Origin: Clostridia bacterium
GTDB taxonomy: Bacteria > Bacillota > Clostridia > Christensenellales > CAG-138
NCBI GenBank assembly: GCA_017394835.1
Contig: JAFPXD010000062.1
Coordinates: forward strand, 24,072-88,071
Reading direction: 5' to 3'
Length of the DNA: 64,000 bases
The notes below the pieces were generated by a model, which did not search any database, was not told where the DNA came from, and saw only the letters and a list, made by a program, of their open reading frames with translations. Within the stretch, counting starts at the first letter, position 1. The number at the start of each line of letters is the position of its first letter. Shown in pieces: positions 43,421 to 53,700 of the stretch. A program made the translations under genes and the position numbers.

Positions 43421-44757
43421 AGAAGCATACGCTGAAAACAAGACTGCTGATAACGCTCGTCGGCGTCACCTGCGCGGCGCTCGTTATAGTCGCGCTCGCA
43501 TTCAATCTTTCGGTGCGCGGATACATAGACGCGCGCGTCAGATCGCAGCTTGAAGCAATATCGTCCTCCGTATCGGACGAGCGGCAGGGCGGCCCCTTAA
43601 GCCCTTCCTTTGACGACCGCCCCGACAGAGTGACCGGCGCCCGCGGCAACGCGCTCATATTGAGCTCGGAAGGCGAGCTCATAGTCGTGCTGCACGGCGA
43701 CGCGGATACCGCCGCCTTCATTGCCGAAAGCCTCGGCTCCGGCAAGCTGACCGTCGGCGGCAAATACACCGTGCTCACCGCCGAAAACGGCACCTACGCC
43801 GTGACTCTTTCGGAAGATCCGGTGCTCAAAAACGCATATATCGCCTCGTTCATTGACATAACCGCCATAACGGGGCTCGCCTCGCGCATGAATATAATAC
43901 TGATCGCGGTGATAGCCGCGGCGATAATAATATGCTTTGTATTGAGCCGCCTGTTCGCAAAGTCGCTCGCAAAGCCCGTGCAGAGCCTTTCGGAATACGC
44001 GAAGGACATTGGCGAGGGCGATCTCGAGCCGAGGGAATTCGATTATAAGGAGGCGGAATTCGCCGGTCTTGCCGATTCCATGAACCGCATGGCTGCAGCC
44101 CTTAAGGAATCGAAGAGCCGCCAGGAGGTGTTCTTCCAGAACGTATCGCACGAGCTGCGCACGCCGCTCACCTCCATACGCGGCAACGCCGAGGGCATAG
44201 TTTGCGGCGTGATGGAGCCGCAGGCCGCAGGCCGGACAATTATCCGCGAATCCGACCGCCTCACCTCCATGGTGGAGGATATTCTTTATATCTCGCGCAT
44301 TGAAAAGACGAGCGGCGCTGAAAACGCCGAGCCCGCAGACCTGAGGGACGTGCTCTCGCTCTGCGTTTCGGAGCACAGGACGGAGGCGGAGAGCCGCGGG
44401 TTGGCCTTCTCCTTCGATTTTGACGAGGAGCCCGCGATGGTGCGCATACCCGAAAAGGACGCGGAGCGCATATTCGGGAACATCATTTCAAACGCTGTGC
44501 GCTATGCGAATGAAAGGATCTGCCTTTCCTGCCACGATACGGGCGAGGGCGTGACGATCCGCATTTGCGACGACGGCCCCGGCATACCCGAAAAGGATCT
44601 TCCGCACGTATTCGAAAGGTTCTATAAGGGCGAGGGCGGCAAGCACGGCATAGGACTTTCCATCGCGAAGGAAGCGGCGGAGGCCTACGGCGGGAGCCTC
44701 ACGGCGGAAAACGGCCCCGGAGCGGTGTTCACCGCGGTATTCCCGAAAGCGTTATAA
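43417..44757 (+). CDS. Membrane sensor histidine kinase
   Basis: A 446-residue kinase: TM1 (about 9-31), an extracytoplasmic sensor (about 32-157), TM2 (about 158-178), HAMP linker, dimerisation domain with H245 (F-Q-N-V-S-H-E-L-R-T-P-L-T) and an ATPase domain with N (I-F-G-N-I-I-S-N-A-V-R-Y-A), G1 (C-D-D-G-P-G-I) and G2 (G-K-H-G-I-G-L-S-I). All catalytic blocks are intact. It pairs with the preceding response regulator; the signal is unknown. Confidence 0.95.
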   Translation: MKKHTLKTRLLITLVGVTCAALVIVALAFNLSVRGYIDARVRSQLEAISSSVSDERQGGPLSPSFDDRPDRVTGARGNALILSSEGELIVVLHGDADTAAFIAESLGSGKLTVGGKYTVLTAENGTYAVTLSEDPVLKNAYIASFIDITAITGLASRMNIILIAVIAAAIIICFVLSRLFAKSLAKPVQSLSEYAKDIGEGDLEPREFDYKEAEFAGLADSMNRMAAALKESKSRQEVFFQNVSHELRTPLTSIRGNAEGIVCGVMEPQAAGRTIIRESDRLTSMVEDILYISRIEKTSGAENAEPADLRDVLSLCVSEHRTEAESRGLAFSFDFDEEPAMVRIPEKDAERIFGNIISNAVRYANERICLSCHDTGEGVTIRICDDGPGIPEKDLPHVFERFYKGEGGKHGIGLSIAKEAAEAYGGSLTAENGPGAVFTAVFPKAL

Positions 44758-44773
44758 ACGAATATGAAGCCCT

Positions 44774-44806
44774 GAGCCTTGGCGGCGCCGCCAAGGCTCT
44801 TTTCGT
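44774..44806 (+). terminator. Intrinsic terminator after the kinase gene
   Basis: GAGCCTTGGCGGC (44774-44786) pairs with GCCGCCAAGGCTC (44787-44799), followed by TTTTCGTATTTTTT. A strong hairpin. Confidence 0.85.
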
Positions 44807-44900
44807 ATTTTTTGCGTATTTTTCGCAATAGTTTTTCGGAGATGCGGCGCCCGGGATCGGCTATAATGGGCTCAACAAAAAGAAACAGGAGGCGTTCAAA

Positions 44901-46160
44901 ATGAAACTCACGAATAAAAGGATCCTTCCCATTCTGATCGCATTGGCGGTCATGTTCTCGCTGCTTATGCTCACCGCGTGCAGCGGCACGGCGGGAAGCG
45001 CCGCAAGCGTTTCATTCGGCTCCGGAACGGCGCTGGCCGCTCCCGCGGAAAACGGCTCCTCCGCCGTATCGTCCGCAGCTTCAGCCGATACCGAAAGCAT
45101 TGCGGAAGACGCCTTTTCAAAGAGAGACCTTTCGGGCGATTACGATACCGAAGAAGCAGTTTCGATCTCTCTTGATGAAGCGGGCTCCGACGTTGTCATA
45201 TCGGAGGCCGGCGTCTATATCCTGACGGGCTCCCTCGCAAACGGCAGCGTGATAGTTGACGCGGCCGATGAGGATAAGATACAGCTCGTGCTCGACGGAG
45301 CAAGCATCAGCTCCGATACCTACGCCGCGATATACGTCAAGCAGGCCGATAAGGTGTTCATCACATTGGCGGAAGGCTCCGAAAACGAGCTTTCAAACAG
45401 CGGATCGTTCGTGCAGAGGGACGATAACAACGTGGATGGAGTTATATTCTCAAAGGACGATCTCACGATAAACGGCACGGGCCGGCTCACGATAACGTCC
45501 CCTTCGGAGCACGGCATAGTCTGCAAGGATGAGCTCGTGATCGCAGGCGGCACGATCTCCGTCACGGCGGGGGCTCACGGCATACAGGCAAAGGACGGCA
45601 TCGCGGTTTCGGACGGAAGCATCACCATCCGCGCCGGCAAGGACGGCCTGCACGCGGAAAACGACGAGGACGATACCCTCGGCACGATCTATATCACCGG
45701 CGGCAGCTATAACGTAAACGTCGGGGACGACGGCTTCCACGCGGAGTCCCTGCTCAGAATAGACGGAGGCTCCTTCGAGATCACCGCGGCAGAGGGGCTT
45801 GAAGCGACCTACGTGCTCATAAACGACGGCAAGATCACTATCTCCGCCTCGGACGACGGCATAAACGCGGCGAGAAGATCCACCGCCTATACTCCCACGG
45901 TCGAGATAAACGGCGGCAGCCTCAATATCTCGATGGGTCAGGGCGATACCGACGGCGTCGACGCCAACGGCAGCCTGATCATCATGGGCGGCGAGATCAG
46001 CATCACAGGCAATTCGGCCTTCGATTACGACGGCTCCGTGACCTGGACGGGCGGCACAATAACAGTAAACGGTCAGCAGCAGACCGAGATCACTAACCAG
46101 ATGATGGGCGGCCCCGGCGGCATGGGCGGTCAGCCCGGCTTCGGCGGAAGGCGCCGCTGA
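44901..46160 (+). CDS. Cthe_2159-like polysaccharide-binding lipoprotein
   Basis: A 419-residue exported lipoprotein: lipobox L-M-L-T-A-C27, an Ala/Ser linker, then repeated short beta-strand turns with D-G and A-x-D-G-I motifs (G-T-I-S-V-T-A-G-A-H-G-I-Q-A-K-D-G-I) that fit the right-handed parallel beta-helix of Cthe_2159 (carbohydrate-binding, calcium-rich). The tail is Gly/Pro/Met-rich (M-G-G-P-G-G-M-G-G-Q-P-G-F-G-G) and ends in R-R-R. Predicted to bind acidic polysaccharide at the cell surface. Confidence 0.85.
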   Translation: MKLTNKRILPILIALAVMFSLLMLTACSGTAGSAASVSFGSGTALAAPAENGSSAVSSAASADTESIAEDAFSKRDLSGDYDTEEAVSISLDEAGSDVVISEAGVYILTGSLANGSVIVDAADEDKIQLVLDGASISSDTYAAIYVKQADKVFITLAEGSENELSNSGSFVQRDDNNVDGVIFSKDDLTINGTGRLTITSPSEHGIVCKDELVIAGGTISVTAGAHGIQAKDGIAVSDGSITIRAGKDGLHAENDEDDTLGTIYITGGSYNVNVGDDGFHAESLLRIDGGSFEITAAEGLEATYVLINDGKITISASDDGINAARRSTAYTPTVEINGGSLNISMGQGDTDGVDANGSLIIMGGEISITGNSAFDYDGSVTWTGGTITVNGQQQTEITNQMMGGPGGMGGQPGFGGRRR

Positions 46161-46207
46161 AGACAAAGACCCGCAGCGAATAAAAGAAAATAAAGGAGGA
46201 CAAAACC

Positions 46208-47557
46208 ATGTACGATAATGATATTTACCCCGAATTCAGCGCCGCCGAAGCGGCAAACGATACCCTCGCCGAAAGCACAAACACCCCCGCGAAAAAGCGC
46301 GGCAGAGGCAGAAAATTCCTCTCGATGCTGCTCTGCGGCCTCATATTCGGGGCCGCGGCGGCGGGAGCGTTCAAGGGAACGAGCTCGTTTCTGAACAGAG
46401 GGAGCGAGGCTCCGGCGGCGGTATCCGCAGAGACCGCCGCAGGCAGTTCCGAAAAGGAAACAGTTTCGAGCATCACCCCTGTCTCCTACACTTCGGCAGC
46501 CGCCAAAGCCTCGCAGACGCTTGACGTAAGCGAGATCGCCGAAGGCGCTATGCCCTCCATGGTCTCCATCACGAACATAAGCGTGCAGGAGGTCGAAAGC
46601 TATTTCGGCTTCTTCGGCAGAGGCGGGACCCAAACCCGCGAGATCACGAGCAGCGGCACGGGCATAATAATAGGCGAAAACGAAAGCGAGCTGCTTATAG
46701 TCACCAACAACCACGTGATCGAGGGCGCGGAGACCCTCACCGTCTGCTTCATAGATAACGAGGCCTGCGAAGCCGTTGTAAAGGGCGCCGATCCCGATAA
46801 CGACCTTGCGGTGATAGCCGTCAAGCTCTCCGATATAAAGGAGGCGACCGCGGCAGTCATAAAGGCCGCCGTACTCGGCAATTCCGATGAGCTCAAGGTC
46901 GGTCAGCAAGTCGTGGCGATAGGCAACGCGCTGGGCTGCGGACAGTCCGTAACAACGGGCATAGTCAGCGCGCTCGGCAGAACGATAGATACCGCCGAGG
47001 CCGAAATGATCCAGACCGACGCCGCCATAAACCCCGGCAATTCCGGCGGCGCGCTGCTCAATATGAAAGGCGAGGTCGTGGGCATCAACTCCGCCAAGTT
47101 CAGCTCCACCGAGGTCGAGGGCATGGGCTACGCGATCTCCATCACCGACGCGCTCCCCATCATCGAGAGCCTCATGGACCGCGCCGCCCGCGAGATCGTA
47201 TCGGATGAAAACGCCTCTTGGCTCGGGGTGAGCGGCGAGGACATAACCTCCTCCGTCTCCTCCGCCTACGGCGTCCCGCAGGGCGTATATCTGACCTATA
47301 TAGACGGCGAAAGCCCTTTAGGCAAGCTCGGCGTTACGGCAAAGAGCATCATCACCCACTTTGACGGGATCCGCGTGACGAGCATGGACGATCTCAAGAG
47401 CCTCATGAAATACTATGCCGCGGGCGAAACGGTGAATATCACGCTGCAGGCGCCCGAAGCAAACGGATACGCCGAAAAAACCGTTGAAGTCACGCTCGGG
47501 AGAGCCTCGGAGCACACCCGGACGGCAGAAGGATACGATCCCTTCGGCAATCACTGA
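46208..47557 (+). CDS. HtrA/DegP-type membrane-anchored serine protease
   Basis: A 449-residue protein: N-terminal cytoplasmic basic tail, one TM helix (about 37-55), a flexible linker, a trypsin-like domain with H169 (T-N-N-H-V), D199 (D-P-D-N-D-L-A-V) and S279 (N-P-G-N-S-G-G-A), then one PDZ domain (about 335-430). HtrA proteases degrade misfolded exported proteins. AAAGGAGG precedes ATG 46208, 47 bases after the lipoprotein gene. The setting beside surface proteins fits envelope quality control. Confidence 0.95.
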   Translation: MYDNDIYPEFSAAEAANDTLAESTNTPAKKRGRGRKFLSMLLCGLIFGAAAAGAFKGTSSFLNRGSEAPAAVSAETAAGSSEKETVSSITPVSYTSAAAKASQTLDVSEIAEGAMPSMVSITNISVQEVESYFGFFGRGGTQTREITSSGTGIIIGENESELLIVTNNHVIEGAETLTVCFIDNEACEAVVKGADPDNDLAVIAVKLSDIKEATAAVIKAAVLGNSDELKVGQQVVAIGNALGCGQSVTTGIVSALGRTIDTAEAEMIQTDAAINPGNSGGALLNMKGEVVGINSAKFSSTEVEGMGYAISITDALPIIESLMDRAAREIVSDENASWLGVSGEDITSSVSSAYGVPQGVYLTYIDGESPLGKLGVTAKSIITHFDGIRVTSMDDLKSLMKYYAAGETVNITLQAPEANGYAEKTVEVTLGRASEHTRTAEGYDPFGNH

Positions 47558-47597
47558 AAACATATATCCCACACCCCGATCATCCCTCCCGGAAAGG

Positions 47598-47632
47598 GGC
47601 CCGAAGCGCAGCGCTTCGGGCCTCTTTCATTT
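47598..47632 (+). terminator. Intrinsic terminator after the HtrA gene
   Basis: GGCCCGAAGCGC (47598-47609) and GCGCTTCGGGCC (47611-47622) form a near loopless hairpin, then TCTTTCATTTGTTT. Confidence 0.8.
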
Positions 47633-47665
47633 GTTTACGGCTTTTGCATTATTAATGATAGTATA

Positions 47666-47694
47666 TTGACCCCCTCCGGCGGATGGGGTATAAT
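47666..47694 (+). promoter_or_regulatory. Promoter of the giant surface-protein gene
   Basis: -35 TTGACC (47666-47671), a 17-base spacer and -10 TATAAT (47689-47694), 39 bases before the ATG; GGAGG lies at the usual distance. Confidence 0.8.
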
Positions 47695-47733
47695 TATCTT
47701 ATTATAAAAAAACAGGGATGGAGGTAACCCATT

Positions 47734-50700
47734 ATGAGCAAACGACTTCTCGCCTTGATACTCGCGGCGCTGATGGCATTCACGGCAATGCCGCCGGCGT
47801 TCGCATCCGGCTCTTCGGAGAAGCCGGCGGAGGCCGCTCCCGGGCAGACCGCTCCCGAGCAGGCCGCTCCCGAAAAGCCGGCGGAGGCTCCCCTCAGGAC
47901 GGTGGATTCCGGCTCCTGCGGAGAGAGCGTCACGTGGGCCTTCGATACCGATACCGGGGAGCTGACGATCTCCGGCACGGGCGCGATGGCGCATTACAAT
48001 ACCGAAGACAACCGTCCGCCGTGGTTCATGTATTCGCAGCAGATAGTCTATGCCGTCATAGGCGAAAGCGTGACCTCTCTGGGCAACTGCGCTTTCGCAT
48101 ACTGCTCCGCGTTAAGGGAGATCTTCATTCCCGCAAGCGTGGTCAGCATCGGCGACTACTGCTTCCGGGAATGCACCTCGCTCACGGGCGTGGGCATGAA
48201 GGAGGGCCTTCAGACCATAGGCTACGCGGCATTCTATAGCTGCACCGCGCTGAATTACGTGACATTCCCCGCGACTCTCACCTCAATAGGCGATTACGCG
48301 TTCTATGAGTCCGGCCTCGTGAGCATGTGGTTCCTCGGCAACGCGCCGACCTTCAACGACACGGTATTCAACTACACCACCATTCTCAACAGGTACTCGA
48401 ATACCACGGGCTGGGGCACTACCTGGCCGTGGAACAACTGTTATATTTACGATTACGATCCCGGCTACGCCGGCAGCGACACCACCTGGAGCTACGATCC
48501 CGCAACGCATACCCTCACCTTCAGCGGCACGGGCAAGGTCAATGCGAACGGGCTCGATCACTCCTTCATGCCCTGGTACGGCTACACGCACGACGTGACC
48601 TCGATAGTGTTCGAGGAGGGCGTTACCGGCTGCGATCATTACGACTTCATCTGGTTCGACAATCTCACTTCCATATCGATCCCCTCCACTATGACGAGCT
48701 GGGGCACGCTCCCGTTCCTCGGCTGCACCTCGCTTGAAAACATCACGGTCGATCCCGCGAGCACGTACTGCACCGTCACGGACGGCGTGCTTTACAGGCT
48801 CTCCTCCGGCACTCCCGACAGGGTGATGTTCTGCCCCGCTTCGAAGACGGGCGCTTTCACGATCCCCTCGACCGTTCAGGGAATACACTCGGGCGCGTTC
48901 CAGTCAACGGGGCTCACCTCTATCACGATCCCCGCGAACTGCCGCTATATTGACGATGGCGCTTTCATCGGGAACAAGCAGCTCACCGAATTCATAGTCG
49001 ATTCCGGCAATCCTTACTATTCGACCGCAGACGGAGCTCTGCTCTACTACGGCAACGCAGTAAGGGCTTATGCCCAGGGTCTTGCGGGCGAATACACCGT
49101 GCCCGCCAATATAACTCAGATCGCTCCCTATGCTTTCTACGGAGCTCAGGGCGTCACAAAGCTTTCCGCCGGCCCCAAGCTCACCCAGATAGGAGATTAC
49201 GCTTTCAAGGGCTGCAAAACGATAGAGGAGATCACCGTCGTCAAGCCCGCGCTCCTCACCTCCTGCTTCGAGGGCTGCGAAAGCCTGCGCACGGCGACCT
49301 TCCTTTCCTCAAAGCCCTCGTTCTACGCCGACTGCTTCAAGGGCGTCGCTCCCGATTTCAAGATAAGGTACGGCGAGGCCTTCGCTTCGAGCTGGGCTCC
49401 CAACGGAGAGACCTCCATCACGCTTTCCGGCGTTTCCTACCCGCTCGAGATGATACCCCTTGAAACGAGCCCCTGCGGCGACACGCTCGGCTGGTGTTAC
49501 GATCCCCTGAATAATCTGCTCGTGTTCTCCGGAACGGGCGATATGTACGATTACAACGATACGGATAACCTCCCCCCGTGGCATCAGTACGCTTCCGAAA
49601 TACTGAGCATAAACTTCTCCGTGGGAATGACGGGCCTCGGCGCTTACGCGCTTTACGAGTGCTCGAACGTGCAGACGCTGAACCTGCCCAACACGCTGGA
49701 GCGCATAGGCCTGCACGCCTTCCGCGGATGCTCGAAGGTGTATTCGGTATCCATGCCCTCCGGCGGCTCGACCTATAAGGTCATGAACAGCAATCTTTTC
49801 ACTGCGGACGGTTCGACCCTCGTTTACGCGCACGCCTACAGCGCAGGCCAGCCCACAACCTCCGGTCTTACGACGATAGGCGCTTACGCATTCGAGGGCG
49901 CGGACTTCACCTCCGTGACGATACCCTCCACCGTCACCACCGTCTGCGAGGGCGCGTATTCCGACTGCCCGAAGCTCACCACGGTGACCATCCCCGCAAG
50001 CGTTGCCGTGATGGGCGCCTATGCCTTCGGTCATGACCCGAAGCTCGCCACGGTCAACCTTACCGAGGGGCTCGCTTCCGTAGGCGCTTACGCCTTTGCC
50101 GATGACCCGCAGCTCGTTTCCATCACATTCAACCCCGGCATGAACACGATAGGCGATCACGCCTTCGACGGCTGCACGGCGATGACGGAAGCCGTGTTCC
50201 TCTGCGATCCGCCCGCTGATTTCGGTACGGACGTGTTTACGGGCTGCGCTTCCGGCTTTACCGTCAGGTATCTGCGCGACCTCGCCTCCTCCTGGGCGCC
50301 GAACGGCGAGACCACTTGGCAGGGCTACCCCATCGAAAGCTACCGCCTGCCCAACCCCACCGGCACGCAGGGCTCCTGGATCACCTGGGAATACGATTAC
50401 GAGACTCACATCCTCTATATCGACGCGAGACAGAGCAGCACTTCCATCGGCTCCTTCAGCACCTCCTCCCACCCCTCCTGGTGGACTTACAAGGATGAGT
50501 GCGTGGGCGTGGAATTCACGAGCAACATATCGAGCATAGGCAAATACGCCTTCTATCAGTTCTCGGCGCTTCAGTGGGTCCGTCATCAGCCCGCCTCCTC
50601 CTCGACCATCACGATCGATCAGTACGCGTTCGCCGAATGCTCGAGCCTTACGGAATTCACGAGCAACGACCGTCTGACCAAGATAAACGCATACGCGTTC

Positions 50701-53700
50701 AAGAACTGCACCTCGCTGACCTCGTTCTTCATCCCGAAGGGCGTGAGCACGCTTGAGACGTTCGCGTTCAGCGGCTGTTCTAACCTGACGGAGATAAACG
50801 TCGCTTACAACAACACCACCTTCTCCTCCTGTGACGGAGTCGTTTATATCGCCGCTATGACCGCGAGCGTTATGACTCCTCCGGGCAAGACGGGGACCTT
50901 GCAGATGCCCGCCTCCGTAACGACCGTAAACGGTTCGAGCGTGAGGAGCTCCGCGATCTCGGGCCTCATACTGCCGGCTTCCGTAACGAGCCTCGGAAAC
51001 GGCGCCGTAATGGGCGACCCGAACCTTACCTCCGTGCTTTTCCTCGGCGCGCCGCCCTCCTCGGTGGGATCCAATCTGTTCAACACCTGCAATGCGGAGC
51101 TCACCGTCTATTACCTGCCCGAAAACGCCTCTCTTTGGGCTCCCGCGGGCGAGACGACATGGCAGGGCTTCCCCATCGCCGAATGGCAGGGCTCCGTTCC
51201 CGATCAGTACGGCATATTCTGCAGCAACCTCATGTACAGCTACAACGCCGCGGCTCACACCATCACCATTACGGCGGAGCCCGGCTACACGGATACTTCC
51301 AACAGCCAGTCGAGCTTCACAAGCTATTCATGGTATTCCTTCCGCGAGGAGATCGAGCACGTTGTGATAGACGCCTCCGTCCCCTGCGTGCCCGAGGAGA
51401 TATTCGCCGGCTGGAGCTCGCTTGAGGATTTCTCGGTCGATCCCGCGAGCGAATACCTTGCCTCCCCCGGCGGAGTGCTTTACAAGAAGGATATGTCCCT
51501 GCTCTACGCTTACCCCATGGCAAAGACCGATACGGAATACACCGTTGAGGACGGCTGCACCGCCATTGGCAAGAGCGCTTTCAAGGGCAATACCTATTTG
51601 GAGAACGTGACCTTCCCCGCGACGGTCACGAACCTCAGGTATGAGGCCTTCCGCGGCTGCTCCTCATTGAAGGAAGCGGCCTTCCTCGGCAACCCGCCCA
51701 CCCTCGGCTACGACGTCTTCACCGGCGCATGGCGCTACTTCCGCGTGGCGTACGCCGCTGAAAACGAAGCCGCGTGGGCGCCGAACGGCGAGACCACTTG
51801 GCAGGGCTACACCCTCGTTCCGATAGGCACCGCCCCGTTCGATCCCACACAGTGCGGCGAAAACGTCCACTGGTCGTTCGATGAAGTGACCGGCGAGCTC
51901 CGCGTTTTCGGCTCCGGCCCCATGTATGATTACGACAACGCCGAAAACAAGGCTCCCTGGCGCTACGACTACACGGATCTGATAACCTGTGTCACGGTAG
52001 AGGACGGCGTCACCTCCGTCTGCGCGCACGCCTTCCGCGAATGCCCGAACCTCGTTTCCGTGACCATAGGAAACGATGTTTCGGCCATAGGCGATCACGC
52101 CTTCCGCGGCTGTTCGCAGCTTGCCTCCGTCACTTTGGGCGGCGCTGTGCAGTCGATAGGCTCCTACGCCTTCTACGGCGCCTGCTTCACGAGCTTCGCC
52201 CTGCCCGCCTCGGTAACGGCGCTCGACGGGACCGCCCTGGGCGGCAACGATCTGCTCGCCGCGATAAACGTCGATCCCGCGAACGGCGTTTACGCTTCGC
52301 AGAGCGGCGTGCTGTTTGACAAGGCAATGAACAGGCTCCTGCTCTTCCCCGTGGGCAAGGCGGGCGAATACACCGTGCCCTACGGCGTGACGGAGATAGC
52401 CGAAAGCGCCTTCCGCGAGGCGAAGAACGTGACGAAGGTCACCTTAGCCTCCACAGTCGAAAGCGTCGGCGACTATGCCTTCTATAGCTGCCCGCAGCTT
52501 GCGGAGCTTGATATGAGCCCCGCGACGATCGCCTCTCTGCCCTACGGTTTGTGCGCATACTGCGATCAGCTCGAGTCGGTATCGTTCCCCTCTGGGCTCG
52601 TCAGCACCGGCGATCACGCATTCTACTACTGCTCGGCGCTTGAGTCGGTAATACTGCCCAATACGGTCGAGACCGTCAGCGAGGCCTCCTTCTGCGGCTG
52701 TTCCTCGCTCGTTACGGTGCACATCCCCGCGAGCGTACAGACGATCGACAAGAACGCTTTCAACAGCTGCTCCTCCATTACGAACCTTACCATCGCGGAG
52801 GGCGTCGTTTCCATCGGTTACTACGCCTTCTCGGACTGTTCGAGCCTTGAGAGCGTCACGTTCCCCGCCTCGGTCGATTCCTTCGGCTTGGCGGCGTTCT
52901 CCGACTGCGCCTCGCTCCACAGCGTCACATTCCGCGGCGGGCATCCCTCCTCGTTCGAAGGATACGTGTTCTCGAACGCAGCGGAGGATTTCTGCATATT
53001 CTACACCCACGCCTACGCGGATGAGTGGAACCCCGACGGCACCTATACCTTCTGGGAGGGGTATCCCATCCATGAGGAGCTCCCCGGCCCCACGAGCGGC
53101 TCCTGCGGAAACGGCGTCGTGTGGCATTATGATTTCGCAAACCGCATCCTCTATATCTCGGGCGACGGCGCGATGGACGATTGCTCCTCCGCTTCCCCCG
53201 CTCCGTGGTACATATACGCGGGCGAGATAACGCAGGTCGTTGTGGAGGACGGCGTGACCGCGCTCGGGCAGAACGCTTTCAGCGGCTGCACGGCGCTGTG
53301 GAGCGTCGAGCTGCCCTACGGCATTTCCCTCATACCCCGGGGCTGCTTCTCCGGCTGCGTGCTGCTCAGCGATATCAATATCCCCGAAAGCGTGACCGAG
53401 ATAGGCGCCGAGGCGTTCCTGGGCTGTCTTGAGATATTCGAATTCGATTTTTCAAGCTCGATCACCGTGATAGGCGACCGCGCGTTCTATGGCTCCGGCC
53501 TTACCGTCGCGCGGTTCGAGAGCGTTCCCCCGACCTATTTCGGCACGGACGCCTTCGAATCGGAAAACGCCGCCAACCTGCACATCGAGGCGAACGCCGA
53601 TTACATGAGCGACTGGAACGTTGGCTCCGACCTCACGTGGCACGGCTATACGGTCTGCTTCTTCGGCGGCGATTTCTGCGGCCCGCAGGCGCACTGGCTG

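Noticed and set aside
49309..51258. A 649-codon open frame on the minus strand inside the giant surface-protein gene, with a similar 603-codon frame at 54295-56106
   Set aside because: Both mirror the GC-rich third positions of the plus-strand LRR gene. Their translations are Arg/Gly/Ala/Val-rich, lack any recognisable domain and have no ribosome binding site.
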